Shown here one piece after another: positions 10,616 through 22,573 of a stretch of 64,000 nucleotides of DNA (its first letter is position 1; every line of letters begins with the position of its first letter). Position numbers and translations under genes: made by a program. Source of the stretch: Tachypleus tridentatus (lineage: Eukaryota; Arthropoda; Merostomata; Xiphosura; Limulidae). The notes beneath the pieces are model-generated. The model did no database searches, was not told where the DNA came from, and worked only from the letters and a program-made list of their open reading frames with translations. Location of the stretch: positions 150,941,009 through 151,005,008 of the forward strand of contig NC_134834.1 in assembly GCF_004210375.1 (NCBI RefSeq), given 5' to 3'.

Positions 10616-11830
10616 TATGAGCAGAGGTCAGATTTTGTGTAAATAAATAAACTGTTTTGTTACCAGCATACATTTCTTTGTTTATAAATGCAGGGGAAGA
10701 GTGTTTGTGTATTTGTTGAAATGTGCAGTATTTTGAGTGTGTGTAAACAGTTCCTTCTTCCCCCTGTGTTTACTTCTTGTACAATCATGTTAGTTGTGTT
10801 TAACAATGTATATAATCATCGAACAAGCAATATTAGAAGTGGTCTTAATTGACCACGTGGTTTGTTAGTCCAGTATAAAGAAGGTTGGAACACAATCTGT
10901 GCACCCATACACTCAAAAACGAAAAAATAGGGTAAAAATAAGAATAGACTCTGAGGGCTTACAATGTTCAAATTCTGGAAAAGCACATTTCTGTAGCTTT
11001 GTTCTGTTTTGAGGATGACCCCTTCAAATGTTATACCAGCTAAAGGTTACAAATCCCCTTTCTAAGAGAGACTCGAAGATATACAATATTACTACTTCTC
11101 TATTTTTGCATTAAACATAAATTTATCGAAGTGATATGGATAGTTAAGTTACATTATTATATTTTTTTATAATATTTGGTTTTGTAAAATAGGGGGCGAA
11201 TATGCAGCCCAACAGATAAAGGGGTCAAGATAAATACACAGTGTTAAAAACCCGGTTTTATTCGAATGCGAAATACGATTAGTTTGGTATATATATATTT
11301 TTTCTGAGGTTTTGTCTGTGTTCCAAACAAATACCGTTGATTTAATTCATCTGTGCTGTAGATGTTACGTATGCACACTAAAGCAGTTTTAAGTTATGTA
11401 ACAGTCTATATTAATGACTGCCTATGGGTCAGTACACTAGGTCAGTTCAAGGACAATAATCTTACTGTGAGAAGATCCGGGTAACTGACCTGTTATTTCT
11501 AAAGTATATTCTATATTTTGTTTTGGACTTTTTATTATGGTCCCATAGCAACAGTTCTCGCCAAAGCGGACTACTGCTTTTCTAAACCTTAGCTAGATCA
11601 GTTATTCTTTACTTCTTATTAACTCTGAGATGTTCACATTTGGTGCCAAAAGATCTTCATCTTACCAGACACATTAGAGAACAACAACTAGTAGAAAACG
11701 GTCAGTATGCTATGAACCAGACAATGTATTAGGCGGTAAGTGCTGTTGTTGCATACTTATTTGTTGTTTGTTTTTGAACGAGGAAAGAAAACCCACCTCT
11801 TTCTCAATGACAAAAACGAACAAATAAAAA
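10616..11830. other. No feature recognised
   Basis: AT-rich, with no open frame of note and no recognised repeat before the 54-bp array that follows. Confidence 0.45.
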
Positions 11831-12586
11831 TCTAATAATACTTCCTTGAAACATCAGCTTTGTTAGTTAAATACATTATCAGAATCTAATAATACTTCCT
11901 TGAAACATCAGCTGTGTTAGTTAAATACATTATCAGAATCTAATAATACTTCCTTGAAACATCAGCTGTGTTAGTTAAATACATTATAAGAATTTAATAA
12001 TACTTCCTTGAAACATCAGCTGTGTTAGTTAAATACATTATCAGAATCTAATAATACTTCCTTGAAACATCAGTTGTGTTAGTTAAATACATTATCAGAA
12101 TCTAATAATACTTCCTTGAAACAGCAGCTGTGTTAGTTAAATACATTATCAGAATCTAATAATACTTCCTTGAAACATCAGCTGTGTTAGTTAAATACAT
12201 TATCAGAATCTAATAATACTTCCTTGAAACATCAGCTGTGTTAGTTAAATACATTATAAGAATTTAATAATACTTCCTTGAAACATCAGCTTTGTTAGTT
12301 AAATACATTATCAGAATCTAATAATACTTCCTTGAAACATCAGTTGTGTTAATTAAATACATTATCAGAATCTAATAATACTTCCTTGAAACATCAGCTG
12401 TGTTAGTTAAATACATTATCAGAATCTAATAATACTTCCTTGAAACATCAGCTGTGTTAGTTAAATACATTATCAGAATCTAATAATACTTCCTTGAAAC
12501 ATCAGTTGTGTTAGTTAAATACATTATCAGAATCTAATAATACTTCCTTGAAACAGCAGCTGTGTTAGTTAAATACATTATCAGAA
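11831..12586. repeat. 54-bp minisatellite, 14 copies
   Basis: The unit starts TCTAATAATACTTCCTTG and repeats every 54 bp at 11831, 11885, 11939 and so on to 12533. Variant units form a pattern: ATAAGAATTT replaces ATCAGAATCT after copies 3 and 8, and the pair CAGTTG then CAGCAG occurs in copies 5-6 and 13-14. This suggests block duplication. Confidence 0.97.
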
Positions 12587-12817
12587 GTTAGTATTTACAT
12601 ATCTACTCTGGCTAAATCTTTTTTAGAAGAAATGTATTTAAAGGTCGGGGGTTTTTGATTTGGTAATATTGTTTATAATTCTCTGTTTTTAAAAACCCTA
12701 CCTTGGTGTAATATGTGGATATTTTTCTTACTGCAACAGTTCTGTTTTACTTATTCGTTACATAATCCTAACTGTCTTGATGTGGAACCATGTAAGAGTT
12801 TAGTTGCAATAATCTAT

Positions 12818-13050
12818 TGAATACTTTGACTTACACGTGGCGTTAGACATTGAAACGTTTTTCTACACAATGGTCTAATGAATACTTTGACTTACACCCG
12901 GCGTTAGACATTGAAACGTTTTTCTACACAATGGTCAAATGAATACTTTGACTTACACCCGGCGTTAGACATTGAAACGTTTTTCTACACAATGGTCAAA
13001 TGAATACTTTGACTTACACCCGGCGTTAGACATTGAAACATTTCTCTACA
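12818..13050. repeat. 61-bp tandem repeat, 4 copies
   Basis: The unit TGAATACTTTGACTTACAC starts at 12818, 12879, 12940 and 13001. The last copy is cut short. Copies 2-4 share ACCCGGCG where copy 1 has ACGTGGCG. Confidence 0.95.
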
Positions 13051-14729
13051 TATTTTAATAAACTTTCTACCACTCAGCATATAAAATACACCATCTAGTG
13101 AACTTATAAAAATATTTTATTTTACTTATTTGACATAACTGCGTACCTTCCAAAATAAATTAGACACTCGTTCGACGTAAATTATAATACATAACAATTT
13201 TTACTAGTAAAGTTAAAATGAGAGATAATAAAACATCGAAATTTTGGGTCCGACCATTGTAACTTATAACTTAATTTCCAAATGTGTAGTTGAAACCAAA
13301 ACAAAATCTACCTAGATCGATATTTGTGCTATGTGTGACTTCTAGGTCAGAGTCTATTTATATCTTTTCCAGCCTTCTTTAATATTGTATGTTAGACTGT
13401 CAAATGCTGTAATATATTTACAAAATGAGGGTTTTAACACTATGTAAAGTTGAAATACCGATTTAACTTACCTTTTCAGGGCTGTGTCCATGAATAAATG
13501 GTATTCCACTATTTTTATTCATGTGGTCTTTTATGGTCACAAACAGCTTTACAGTAAATGTAACCTTTCACTTGAAATAGTTACCACACGTATATTTCAC
13601 ATACAATATCAGTTTAAATGCACTTGTAATAGCTAATTCTAAGCTACCTTTTATGATCTAGTGCAGACGGACTTTTTCTTTCAGTAAAAATTTATTGAAG
13701 AGAAGTACTTAGGATTATAATCAACACGTATGACATAACTATTTATTGAGTTGTCTTTATACAGATTAACAGATACACCGCCCTATGGGCAGCTGTTTAC
13801 GTCTACTGTTCATTCATACCTATTGAAAAAAAAGTTACAGAAATGAACATTTTCTAGAAAAAGATTTTTTAAAAAGTGATGAATGGGAAAGTGTTCGAAT
13901 TTTATTGATATAAACTGTAATGTTTTTGTTTCTATTAAAAGAGGTAACGTTTATTGAAAAAAATATTATTTTTTAATAACTCCAGTTTCTCAATACGTAC
14001 AGTCCTAAATAAAGTGGTGTGGGTGTTTTCTATTATTTAAAATTGTGTTATATTATAAAGTAATGGTTGTTGCGCATAAGACAGTTATGTTTCTTGTTAT
14101 TGTCTGAATTTTGAATGCTCAAAAGTGTGGAATATTTTATGAATGTTATTTTTGTTACTATTCGATAGATGGCACTACACTATATTTATTATTTCGGTCC
14201 CATACATAGATACATATATTTAGGCAGTACTCTCTGAGTCTGTCGTGGATTGATTTTTATATTTGTATATTTATGGATTAGTTTTAAGTTTGTTGATCTC
14301 GATACTATTAAAGCTGTAATGATTGGTGCATGTTATAAAGTCTGTTGTTTCTTAATATGTGTTTGTGCAACATCAATCCCGGCAGGTCGAATGTGTTGTT
14401 TATTAATTTTAATGGTTATTTCTGGTGTAGCCTCTGCATTTTTCCCAGTCGATCTCTTGATATTTTTTTGTTTCTATATTTTGTTTCTGATTTGAGTGAG
14501 ATATTTTTTTAAGTTAATTTTGAAGCATACGTAACTAAAAGAAATTTTGCTGGTGTGACGACATGCAAGAGTTACGTACAAGTACATTTCGGGAGGGTTT
14601 TTATTGATTTTTTAAATAGAATTAGTTAGTTTTTCGAACATGTATTTTTTATTATGTGTTTTTGATAATCCTCGACTATTTGAGTTAGAACTGATTGTGA
14701 GTTGATAGTTGCACTGGAAAGCTAAAATT
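13051..14729. other. No gene; may include decayed 3' part of the CR1-like element
   Basis: AT-rich. From about 14250 the minus strand could be the degraded downstream part of the LINE at 14730-15330, but I cannot align it with confidence. The 81-codon plus frame at 14250-14495 is hydrophobic, as expected from T-rich sequence. Confidence 0.4.
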
Positions 14730-15330
14730 TGGGTCGTATAATGGTATGTCGCTTATATACATAACGGAAAGGATAGGGATAACTGCCCCACCTTGGGGAA
14801 CACTCGCTTCTGAAGTATAGCACCCCTATTTGGTGCCTTCCACATTCATTAGATATTTTGTCAGTAAAACCATTTGTTTTAGTTTATATTTCATTATGCT
14901 TAGAGTGGAATGTTTTCTCAAAATCGAGAACACAGTCGACAGTGCATTTCCTTTGTTTAAAATTATCCATTATGGATTCAGTTAATTTAACTACGTGATC
15001 TGATGTTTGTTAAAAGTTTCTGAAACAGTTTTCAACTTGATGAGATATATAGGTAAGAGGATATTTTATCACTAATAATTTCCTACACATCCAGTCAGAC
15101 TAATTGGTCGGTCACTTATTGGTTTATTCGCTGATTTTCTTTCCTTTAAGGACAAAGGAACATCTGTTTGACCCTAAGAGGCTGGGATGTAATTAGAGTT
15201 TATGGATAAACTAAACAACGATGTTAGATGGTCAAACAACTTCTGGGAACCATTTTGGAGTAGAATGGCTTGTAAACCATCCTCATCTGGAACCTTGTTG
15301 TTTGTATATTTTACACTACTTCTGTTACCG
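14730..15330 (-). pseudogene. CR1/jockey-type LINE reverse transcriptase fragment
   Basis: On the minus strand the translation reads PDEDGLQAILLQNGSQKLFD near 15280, then YIPASW, then RPISLTGCVGN near 15100. After a decayed stretch it reaches VPQGGAVIPILSVMYISDIP near 14750. These match the order of motifs in non-LTR reverse transcriptases (PGPDGI.., YIP..W, RPISL.., VPQGS.LSP..). Several frameshifts and stops break it, and the YxDD catalytic box is not seen. Such enzymes copy their own RNA into DNA at the target site. This is a dead, 5'-truncated remnant. The family assignment (CR1 or jockey) is by general resemblance. Confidence 0.75.
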
Positions 15331-15565
15331 TTCTTATGTTTGTGATTTGGCTTGCATAATCATTACTGCTTTCTCTGTGAATTTAGGAGATTAACTGAAA
15401 CAACTGGTAACTTAATGTGTGTATGTGTTGATACGTTTAACTAGTCATTCACTGTGTATAAATAGTGCGTATCTATTGTGTGTTTTAAATGTATTTCTTA
15501 AATGCTTTTTCACAACTTTACCTTTTGTGCTTCTGCACGTGCTGTTTTATTTTCGTGACATAAAA

Positions 15566-15710
15566 TCACGTAGGTTTAGTACGTTGTTTGGTTATCACGT
15601 AGGTTTAGTACGTTGTTTTGTTGTCACGTAGGTTTAGTACGTTGTTTGGTTATCACGTAGGTTTAGTACGTTGTTTGGTTATCACGTAGGTTTAGTACGT
15701 TGTTTGGTTA
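15566..15710. repeat. 29-bp tandem repeat, 5 copies
   Basis: The unit TCACGTAGGTTTAGTACG starts at 15566, 15595, 15624, 15653 and 15682. One copy has TTGTTG where the others have TTGGTTA. The reading frame across it (15419-15631) is incidental. Confidence 0.95.
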
Positions 15711-16149
15711 TCAGTGAATTCTTTCAAATATCTCCATAACTTCTTTGGATCTCTGTGTAAGTTTAATTACATGTAAAAAGTGTCCCTGTTCTCATGTTTA
15801 ATTACATGTAAAAGGTGTCCCTGTTGTCTTGTTTTTATTTTGTTCATATCATTTTCAACATTGTGCCTTAGTGTATTTATCTGGCTTTTGAGGTTCGGAT
15901 ATCTTACATTCATATATTATCTTCTTAGGTGAAGATGTTATTTTATCGTTTGTCCGTGTGGTTACCATTTGTTGTGAGACGTGTACTGTGTTTGTTTTGG
16001 TGAGGCACTCAGTAACTGTTTGTCTGTAATTATCGATTTCTGATAATTTATCGACTTGATTTATTGTTGATTTTGGTAATAATCCTTCCTAGTTCGTTTC
16101 TTTTATTATTAAATTATTGTTCTATTTTAGGTTTGTTACGATAGGATTC
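15711..16149. other. Non-coding; one 2-copy repeat
   Basis: GTTTAATTACATGTAAAA occurs twice (about 15759 and 15798), followed each time by GTGTCCCTGTT. Nothing else recognised. Confidence 0.5.
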
Positions 16150-16345
16150 GAAGTCGAAGATGCATGCTCGCCCTTTCAGCCTTGGAGGCATTATAATGTA
16201 ACGACCAGTCCCATTTTATAGCATAAAAGAGTAGTCCAAGAGTTGGCGGTGGATGGTGTTGACTAGCTTCCTTCCTTCTTGTCTGTTACTTGTAAATTAG
16301 GGACAACTAATGCAGACAGCATTCGAGTAGCTTTACGCAAGATTC
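16150..16345 (+). repeat. SINE-A copy lacking the tRNA-like head
   Basis: Starts in the body at ATGCATGCTCGCCC and runs to the CAATAAATAAATAAA tail. The missing 5' head is a usual result of incomplete reverse transcription. Confidence 0.8.
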
Positions 16346-16585
16346 AATAAATAAATAAAGAATGTTCATCCACAACGATAAGTGGTTCTTTGTTACGAAT
16401 GAGTTCTTTTTTATTAAAGCCATATTTTCTTATTAATCTCAGATTTATAATATTTTTATCAGATCGTTTAATAATGCTTTGTTTGTGCTCCATACGGAAA
16501 GTCAATTCAGAGAAATAATTTGCCATATAAAGGGTAAAATCACAGATTGTTCAGATCCTAAGATATCCAAAGTTGTATATACATA

Positions 16586-16994
16586 CAATACTGTGCAAAC
16601 GTGTTAGGACAAGATAACATTTTGTCAATCTTTCCACTTTATGGGGCTAATGCAGAAATTACTTAGGTAATAAAGAAACTAATGGAGTCATTCAAATGAT
16701 GCAATGGCCTCCATAAAGACTCTATCTCAACTCAATTGAGCAAACCAAAAACTTGTCATATCAAAAGTTACGTAGAAAGAAACTTTATGGTAGTGTATTA
16801 GAGACATAGGGAGTAAAACCACAACAACAGTATTAACTGTTTATTGAAATTAACCACTCCCAGTGAGTTTCTGTTGTATTAAATATGAATGTCAGTAAAA
16901 TGTTGATGTTTCACCTGTGATTTACCTTCTATTGTTGTTTGAAAGTAGTTTGAAATGTAATTTTACTTTGTCCTAATACTTTTGGACAGTATTG
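16586..16994. mobile_element. Tc1/mariner-type MITE, 409 bp
   Basis: The ends are inverted repeats of about 27 bp, CAATACTGTGCAAACGTGTT on the left and CAATACTGTCCAAAAGTATT inward from the right. Both are followed by AGGACA and flanked by TA at 16584-16585 and 16995-16996. No coding sequence inside. It abuts the Tc1-like copy at 17013. Confidence 0.85.
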
Positions 16995-17012
16995 TATATC
17001 TATGTATATATA

Positions 17013-18113
17013 CACTGCTGGCCAAAATCTTAAGGTCACTGAACATAAAGAAAAAATATGCATTTTGCGTTGTTAGACTCAACCACTTATTTAAGTAGAG
17101 CTTCGAAAGATGAAAATAAGAAAAGGGAAAATAAAAATAAAAAACTTTTTAACATTTAATAGGGAAAATCTGAACACAATGAATTTAGCCTAAATACTAG
17201 CTGGTAAAAAGTTTAAGACCATACGAAAAAGAACTCCTAAACAGGGTAGGAAATGCCCAACAAGAGGTCTCATTAGTGAGTTGCACGGCCATCATTGCGA
17301 ATAAATGCAAACATTCACTTTGGCATGGTCGATATAAGCGTTTGCAGAAGGCTGGTTGGAATGTTATTCCAAGTGGTGAAGATGGCTTCACGAAGATCAT
17401 GCACTGTTTGGAATTGACGTCCATTTCTATAGACTTCTCTTGCAATCCACCCCAAACATTTTTAATGGGGTTCAGTTCAGGCGAACGCGCTGGATGGTCC
17501 AAAAGAATTACGTTATTCGCCATGAAAAAGTCCTTTGTCCTGCGCGCATTGTGGATTACAGCGTTGTCATTTACATACAAGCGAAGGACTTCACTCAATA
17601 AGGATGCTCTCTCCAACATGCCAATATGGCCAGCTGCTGTTTGACGCCCCTATATAACCTGAAACCTCATTGTTCCATAGAAGGAGAAAGCACTCCAGAT
17701 CATGATGGAACCTCCTCTACTGTGTCGTGTAGAAAATATCTCCGGTGGGATATCCTTATCGTGCCAGTAACGTTGGAAGCCATCTGGACCATCCAGGTTA
17801 AATTTTTTTTCATCAGAAAACAAAACCTTCGTACACTTTTCTGCGTCCCATGTTTGGTGCTTCTCAGCAAAGTTTAACCGAGCTGTTTCGTGGTGTGTAA
17901 GGAGGCGTGGCCTTTGAAGACGTTTACGGTTTTAAAATCCTTTCTCTCGTAGATGCCGTCTTATTGTTCTTGACCTGCATTCTGCGTCCGTAAAGGCCTT
18001 AATATGGTTCGACGATCGGCTGGTGTCTTGCTGGACAACCCGTCGAATCCTCCTGCTCAACGCCGGCGAAATTTTCTTGGGCCTGACCACTTGAAATTCT
18101 CGTTCTACATTTA
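17013..18113 (-). mobile_element. Tc1-like transposon, 5'-truncated
   Basis: The 3' end (left in this view) has a terminal repeat, CACTGCTGGCCAAAATCTTA, next to TA at 17011-17012. Recognisable transposase sequence stops abruptly near 18113 and no matching right terminal repeat follows. The N-terminal half of the DNA-binding region and one end are therefore lost. Confidence 0.85.
17273..18113 (-). pseudogene. Tc1-type transposase pseudogene, catalytic Glu changed to Lys
   Basis: Reading down the minus strand: second HTH region (RPKKISPALSRRIRRVVQQD), first Asp in [10 protein letters not shown] (17812-17814), second Asp in YVNDNAVIHNARRTK (17566-17568), then SPELNPIKNVWG. The family has NPIEN, so the catalytic Glu is Lys here (AAA for GAA, 17461-17463). 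Stops occur in the HTH-linker region and at 17650-17652. A frameshift near 17425 separates the C-terminal part, which continues in another frame (TVHDLREAIFTTWNNIP) to a stop at 17273. The Glu change alone would abolish strand transfer. The plus-strand frames here are shadows. Confidence 0.9.
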
Positions 18114-18726
18114 ATAAGCAGTTTTATCAACAACGAATTTGTTTTCTTTAATTCATTTTGTTGTACTTTAAATATTTCTTTATGGTACCTTTTAATTATT
18201 CAGTTTGATGCCCTAGGTGTTACTAAATTTAAAATTTAAAATAAATAAGTTATATAGCGCGACCTTTGAATTTTTGACGACTTAATTTTTTTTTCTCTTT
18301 ATGATACGATTTTTTTCTAACTGTTTTTACTAGATTCTGTTGGTGCTACCATGTGGTGATTTGGAGAAAAAATTTGGTCTAATAAGATAAAACGTTATTA
18401 TGTATATTGGTTGATAAACTAAAAATTATTCAATTTGGCTTCTTTGAAATACTAAGCAGAGATACAACTCCATAGAACATCCCCTAGTTTTCAAATGGTA
18501 AGGGAAACGACGTTAAGATGTTTACATAAACACATTTCAGCTGCGGGTTTCTTCTTGAAGGATAGGAAACCGACAAATAAAGCTGGCCAGTGAAGTCATT
18601 TCATCCAAAACTTCTTCTAGTGACAGCCCAATGTGTCTATATCTGGTTTAATTTCTTAACCTCGGTTTATAGTACTATGTTTCAATGGCTGCTGGGAGTC
18701 GAAAGCCAAATTTTATAAACAAGGTA
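18114..18726. other. No feature recognised
   Basis: AT-rich spacer between the truncated Tc1-like copy and the short Tigger element. Confidence 0.45.
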
Positions 18727-19983
18727 CAGTGGTATCTCGGTTCTCGAACTTAATCCGTTCCAGAAAGCTTTTCGAAAACCGAACCAATTTTTCCCATAAG
18801 AAATACTGTAAATTAAATTAATCCGTTACAGACCTCCAAAAATTACGCATTATGCAGCATTTTAAGTAAAAATATTGCTTATTTATACCTGTATAATAAT
18901 ACTTACATGCATAAAGTCAACCACAAAAACTATAAACACAATAACAAAACAATAAATGAAATTTAACCGCACTTTACCTGTGCTGAGGAGAGCTGATGGA
19001 GTAAGTGAAAGGTGGTGAGGAACGTGGAGAGTAGGAGGGTTATTATTGTTTGGAAGGGGAGTCACCTTCCATAAAAACGTCAGGTAACTCTCCTGGGGTT
19101 CTTTCCTTTTCTGTCTATTTGCACCGCTACAACCTGCTTGAGACTCACTAGACCTATTTTTCACTAAAAACTTGACTAATGAGGTTTGTTTCTGCCTGGC
19201 ACCTCCCCATGTCTCATCACACTATGTATGCCACTTCTCTTCCTAAATTTTTCAAACCACCCCCTACTAGCCTTAAAGGCATCATTTGTATCAGCGCTCG
19301 TTTCAGGAGGTCAGCATGCAACTACTTTGCTTTCTCGCAAGTGATGGTCTCAGAAGTGCTATCACCAGCTAACTGTTTTTCGTTTACCCAAATCAACAAC
19401 AGTTTTTCTACCTCTTCCATTGTTTGTGATCTTTTTTTTTTTAAGCACTGTCACTCCTTTTGCAACATCAGTTCCTTTGATGACCTCTTTATTTTTCAGT
19501 ATGGTGCAGACTGTAGACTTCGCCATATCAAACTGTGCAGCAAGGTCAGACACACAAACACCACTCTCATACTTCTCTATGAGATCTTCTTTTCACCACT
19601 ATTGTGGCTCTAACAACTTTTCTTTTTGGTTTGCTGCTTTCATTATCCTTGTTTGACCCCATGATGGCTTATCTAATCAGAATATTTAGAAAAACAACAA
19701 CAAAAGACAAAAAGAAAAATGAGAACGTTCACAGCAGATTTTAGTGGGGGTTTGGACTGAGCGACAGATGCGGGTAAAATGTCTTGGGCAAGCTTGGCGT
19801 GGGCCGAGAATGGTCGAAGGCTCGTTCGGGTCATCAATCTGGTTATTTCGGGGGTTCGGGCCACGACAGCTTGGTTCGGGATCCGAGTTTATGTTCGACA
19901 ACCGAGACATTTTTTTCTCAAACAATATGTTTGAAAACCGAATTGTTCGAGAAGGGAGTCGTTCAAGAACCGAGGTACCACTG
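18727..19983 (-). mobile_element. Internally deleted Tigger element, 1257 bp
   Basis: Same ends as the 5526-7894 element (CAGTGGTATCTCGG and inward CAGTGGTACCTCGG) with TA at 18725-18726 and 19984-19985, in the opposite orientation. The transposase start (ATG ending at 19662) and helix-turn-helix (19362-19553) survive. The sequence then jumps near 19195-19205 from the part equal to about 6305 of the long copy to the part equal to about 7424. The whole DDE core, about 1.1 kb, is gone. The C-terminal QTSLVKFL box and tail remain. Only a full-length partner could mobilise it. Confidence 0.92.
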
Positions 19984-19985
19984 TA

Positions 19986-21493
19986 TTTTGTAGTTACAGG
20001 GATTTAGTTATAATGTAGAATCGTTTTCAATTTTCACTAAAGTACTTCAAAGGATTAGGATTATACAAAAGTTAATCTTACTATGATGGACGTAGCGTTT
20101 ACACAACTATCTATCTATGTATGTGACCGAAATAATATATACAATGTGCTTCCATCTACTTAACAGTACCACAAACAAAAAATCCATAAAAAAAGTCACA
20201 CTGTGAATGTTCAAGATCCAAACAGAAAAATAACTGGTTCTCTCTTCACAACAATAGCATGTGGTTCTCTCTTCACAATTATAGCACTACTTTCTCTAGA
20301 ACTGTACTTCATTGATGTAATTTTTAAATGTAGTGCTAAGAATTAGAATTTTTACTTTTTTCAGCTAAGGTTACCACTTTTAATAGATAAAAAACATTAC
20401 TGTTTATATCAGCACAATCCCAACATTTTTCGCGTTCAGTACTTTCCAGAAAAATCCCTTTATACAAAATGTTCACGTTTTTGAAATATTTTTGAATGAG
20501 GTAAGAATACTACAATTAGTAATTACTAATACAAGCAGACGCCCTTAGGGCGGCGTTCCTGGTAATCTAAGAGAATTTCAGCAAAAAACATACAATGTAT
20601 TATCTATCTATACTTCTTTGTCTGTAGTTGTCTACTAATATAACGTGTTATTTGCTTACATAGCCTTATCATGGCTTTGTGAAATGCAGTATTATTTTAT
20701 TAACACTTATAAAATAATATAAAACCCCTCTAAATCTACGAAACATGTGTTTCTGTTTTATTTCCCAACTTGTCCTTACGTTAGGTCTCATTTCAACTGA
20801 GTTCTTAATAGAGTTGTTTGAACAATAATCTTAAAGTTTCCTCTCTAAGTTCATTTCGTACAGAACCGAAGAGATAAGGCCATCTTTTTATCTTTTATAA
20901 CACTTGTGCGTTTTGATAATATAGTCAGCGTGTCGACCTTGGCATAAAATTAACCCCGCCCTACTGCCACCCCCATTAACCCCAGATTCCAAACCATAAA
21001 CGTTCTTCACCGGCAGTTGTTGAGTAGGCGACGCCCACATGAGTCTCTCACACTGTGTAAACACGAGTCACCTCGTGAGCAACACGTTCTTCCAATCTCG
21101 CTCGAAATTGATTTATAAAACGAATTTTACAGTTTAATCCCATAGCTTCTTGGTTTAAGAAGTGTTAATGGCTATCAAAACTAGGGATAATTTATGATGT
21201 CTATAAGTTTCGTTTTTTTGTTTTCGACAAGATAATGAAATAAGATTTATCTGATGAAAGATGCTGATTGGTATTTGATGAAACAAATTTTGTTTGTTAA
21301 AATAACGGTCGTTGAAACCTTTCGCACAGTTTGATTCCTTCAGAACCCTTAGCAGTGTAAGCTTTCCGTTTGATTGCATTCCTCGAAATATCACGAGACG
21401 TCTTGAGCTTACCATAAAAAATAAGCGGGTAAATTAACCAAAAACTGTATATAATTAGGTTATTACGGTGAAAAGGGATAAAACCTGCCTTAC
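19986..21493. other. Mostly featureless
   Basis: A 2-copy repeat TGGTTCTCTCTTCACAA lies near 20236 and 20261, and a near-palindrome CGCCCTTAGGGCG near 20540. The 86-codon minus frame at 21155-21415 is unrecognised. Confidence 0.4.
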
Positions 21494-21614
21494 CATTACG
21501 GTTTGACCACTAGTAGGGCCACTAGATGTCCAAGTAAAACTGGGCTTGGTCTGGTTTTTACCTTCATTTTTGTCCCGGTCAGTAATAGTACAAGTATAAC
21601 ATTTCCCAATTTCT
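21494..21614 (-). CDS. Candidate internal exon, Reeler-like domain fragment
   Basis: On the minus strand a good acceptor (TTAATTTCATTTCACAG) ends at 21615. One base plus 40 codons (EIGKCYTCTITDRD..SGQTVM) follow, then the donor GTAAGG starting at 21493. The segment NQTKPSFTWTSSGPTSGQTV resembles the K..VxFTWTxP..xGxV stretch near the end of Reeler domains (reelin, ferric-chelate-reductase-1-like and arthropod immune proteins). Those continue with FRATxVQ, which would be in the next exon. Entry needs two bases from the previous exon; exit is phase 0. The match is short and judged by eye, so the domain call is tentative. The exon call is somewhat stronger because both splice sites fit. Confidence 0.4.
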
Positions 21615-22289
21615 CTGTGAAATGAAATTAATGTGAACGTATTGTCATTATACACAGATCCTTCAGACTTTACATATAACACGTTTTCTTAACCTAACCT
21701 TCTTGTCACTGGGTAGTTACAACAGTTGAGATTCAATAAGTGGTCCATCCGCCAAAAAGAAACATTTAGGAGTAACATTTACCATTTAGGTCCAGACAAC
21801 ATTGGTGCGTTTTTTAGTTTGTCTATTAGTTTTTAACTGGATAAACATTTTACAGATTCTTACGTCGTAAGTCCGCAGACATACCGCTGTGCCGTTGGGG
21901 AGTAACTCTGTTTGTTTATGGTTTTATTACGGGATTTAATCAACATAAAAGTTATTTAGCAAATATAAGAAGTGTATTGTTGTGAGTTAAAGTATTTCAG
22001 GGCTGTATCAATGTCATTTTATATAGAAAACGATATCGCAGTTTTTTACTCTTGAAACCTGTTAACCCTAAGCATAGTTCCTGTCTACAGTAAAAATAAC
22101 TTTCACTACGCTAAAAACTCCTTAAAATTCGGGATTTATCGTGACCAGGGGCATAGTCCGCGCTACAGAAGGGGATAGGCGGTTTCCAATAAAATGTTTG
22201 GATAATTTCCTTTGCACAAAGAATATAACTTATTTACATGAAAAATCAAGCTAATTTTCAGTAACAAAATGCTAACGTAATTACTGTAG
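21615..22289. other. Non-coding; SINE-B2 scrap at 21865-21905
   Basis: ACGTCGTAAGTCCGCAGAC and ATACCGCTGTGCC at 21865-21905 are the head of a SINE-B2 in minus orientation. The rest is unrecognised. Confidence 0.5.
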
Positions 22290-22300
22290 TCTTAAAAAGG

Positions 22301-22573
22301 TTTGGTTTGTTTTGAATTTCGCGCAAAGCTACACGAGGGCTATCTGCGCTAGCCGTCTCTAATGTAGTAATGTAAGACTAGAGGGAAGGTAGCTACTCAT
22401 CACCACCAACTGCCAACTCTTGGGCTATTCTTTTACCAACGAATAGTGGGATTGACCATACATTATAACGCCCCCACGGCTGAAAGGGCGAACATGTTTG
22501 ATTTGATGGGGATTTGAATCCGCTACCCTCGGATTACGAGTCGAGTACTTTGACCACCTTGCCATGCCGGGCC
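22301..22573 (-). repeat. SINE-A copy, full length, with TSD
   Basis: Complete head, body and tail. TCTTAAAAAGG (22290-22300) and TCTTAAAATGG (22574-22584) form an 11-bp duplication with one mismatch. It lies head-to-head with the next copy. Confidence 0.92.

Noticed and set aside
11740..11750. Donor-like GTAAGT after GGCG near 11744
   Set aside because: All frames leading into it have nearby stops and there is no acceptor or start to make an exon.
17276..17644. 122-codon plus frame in the Tc1-like copy
   Set aside because: Shadow of the minus-strand transposase, whose catalytic motifs are recognisable.
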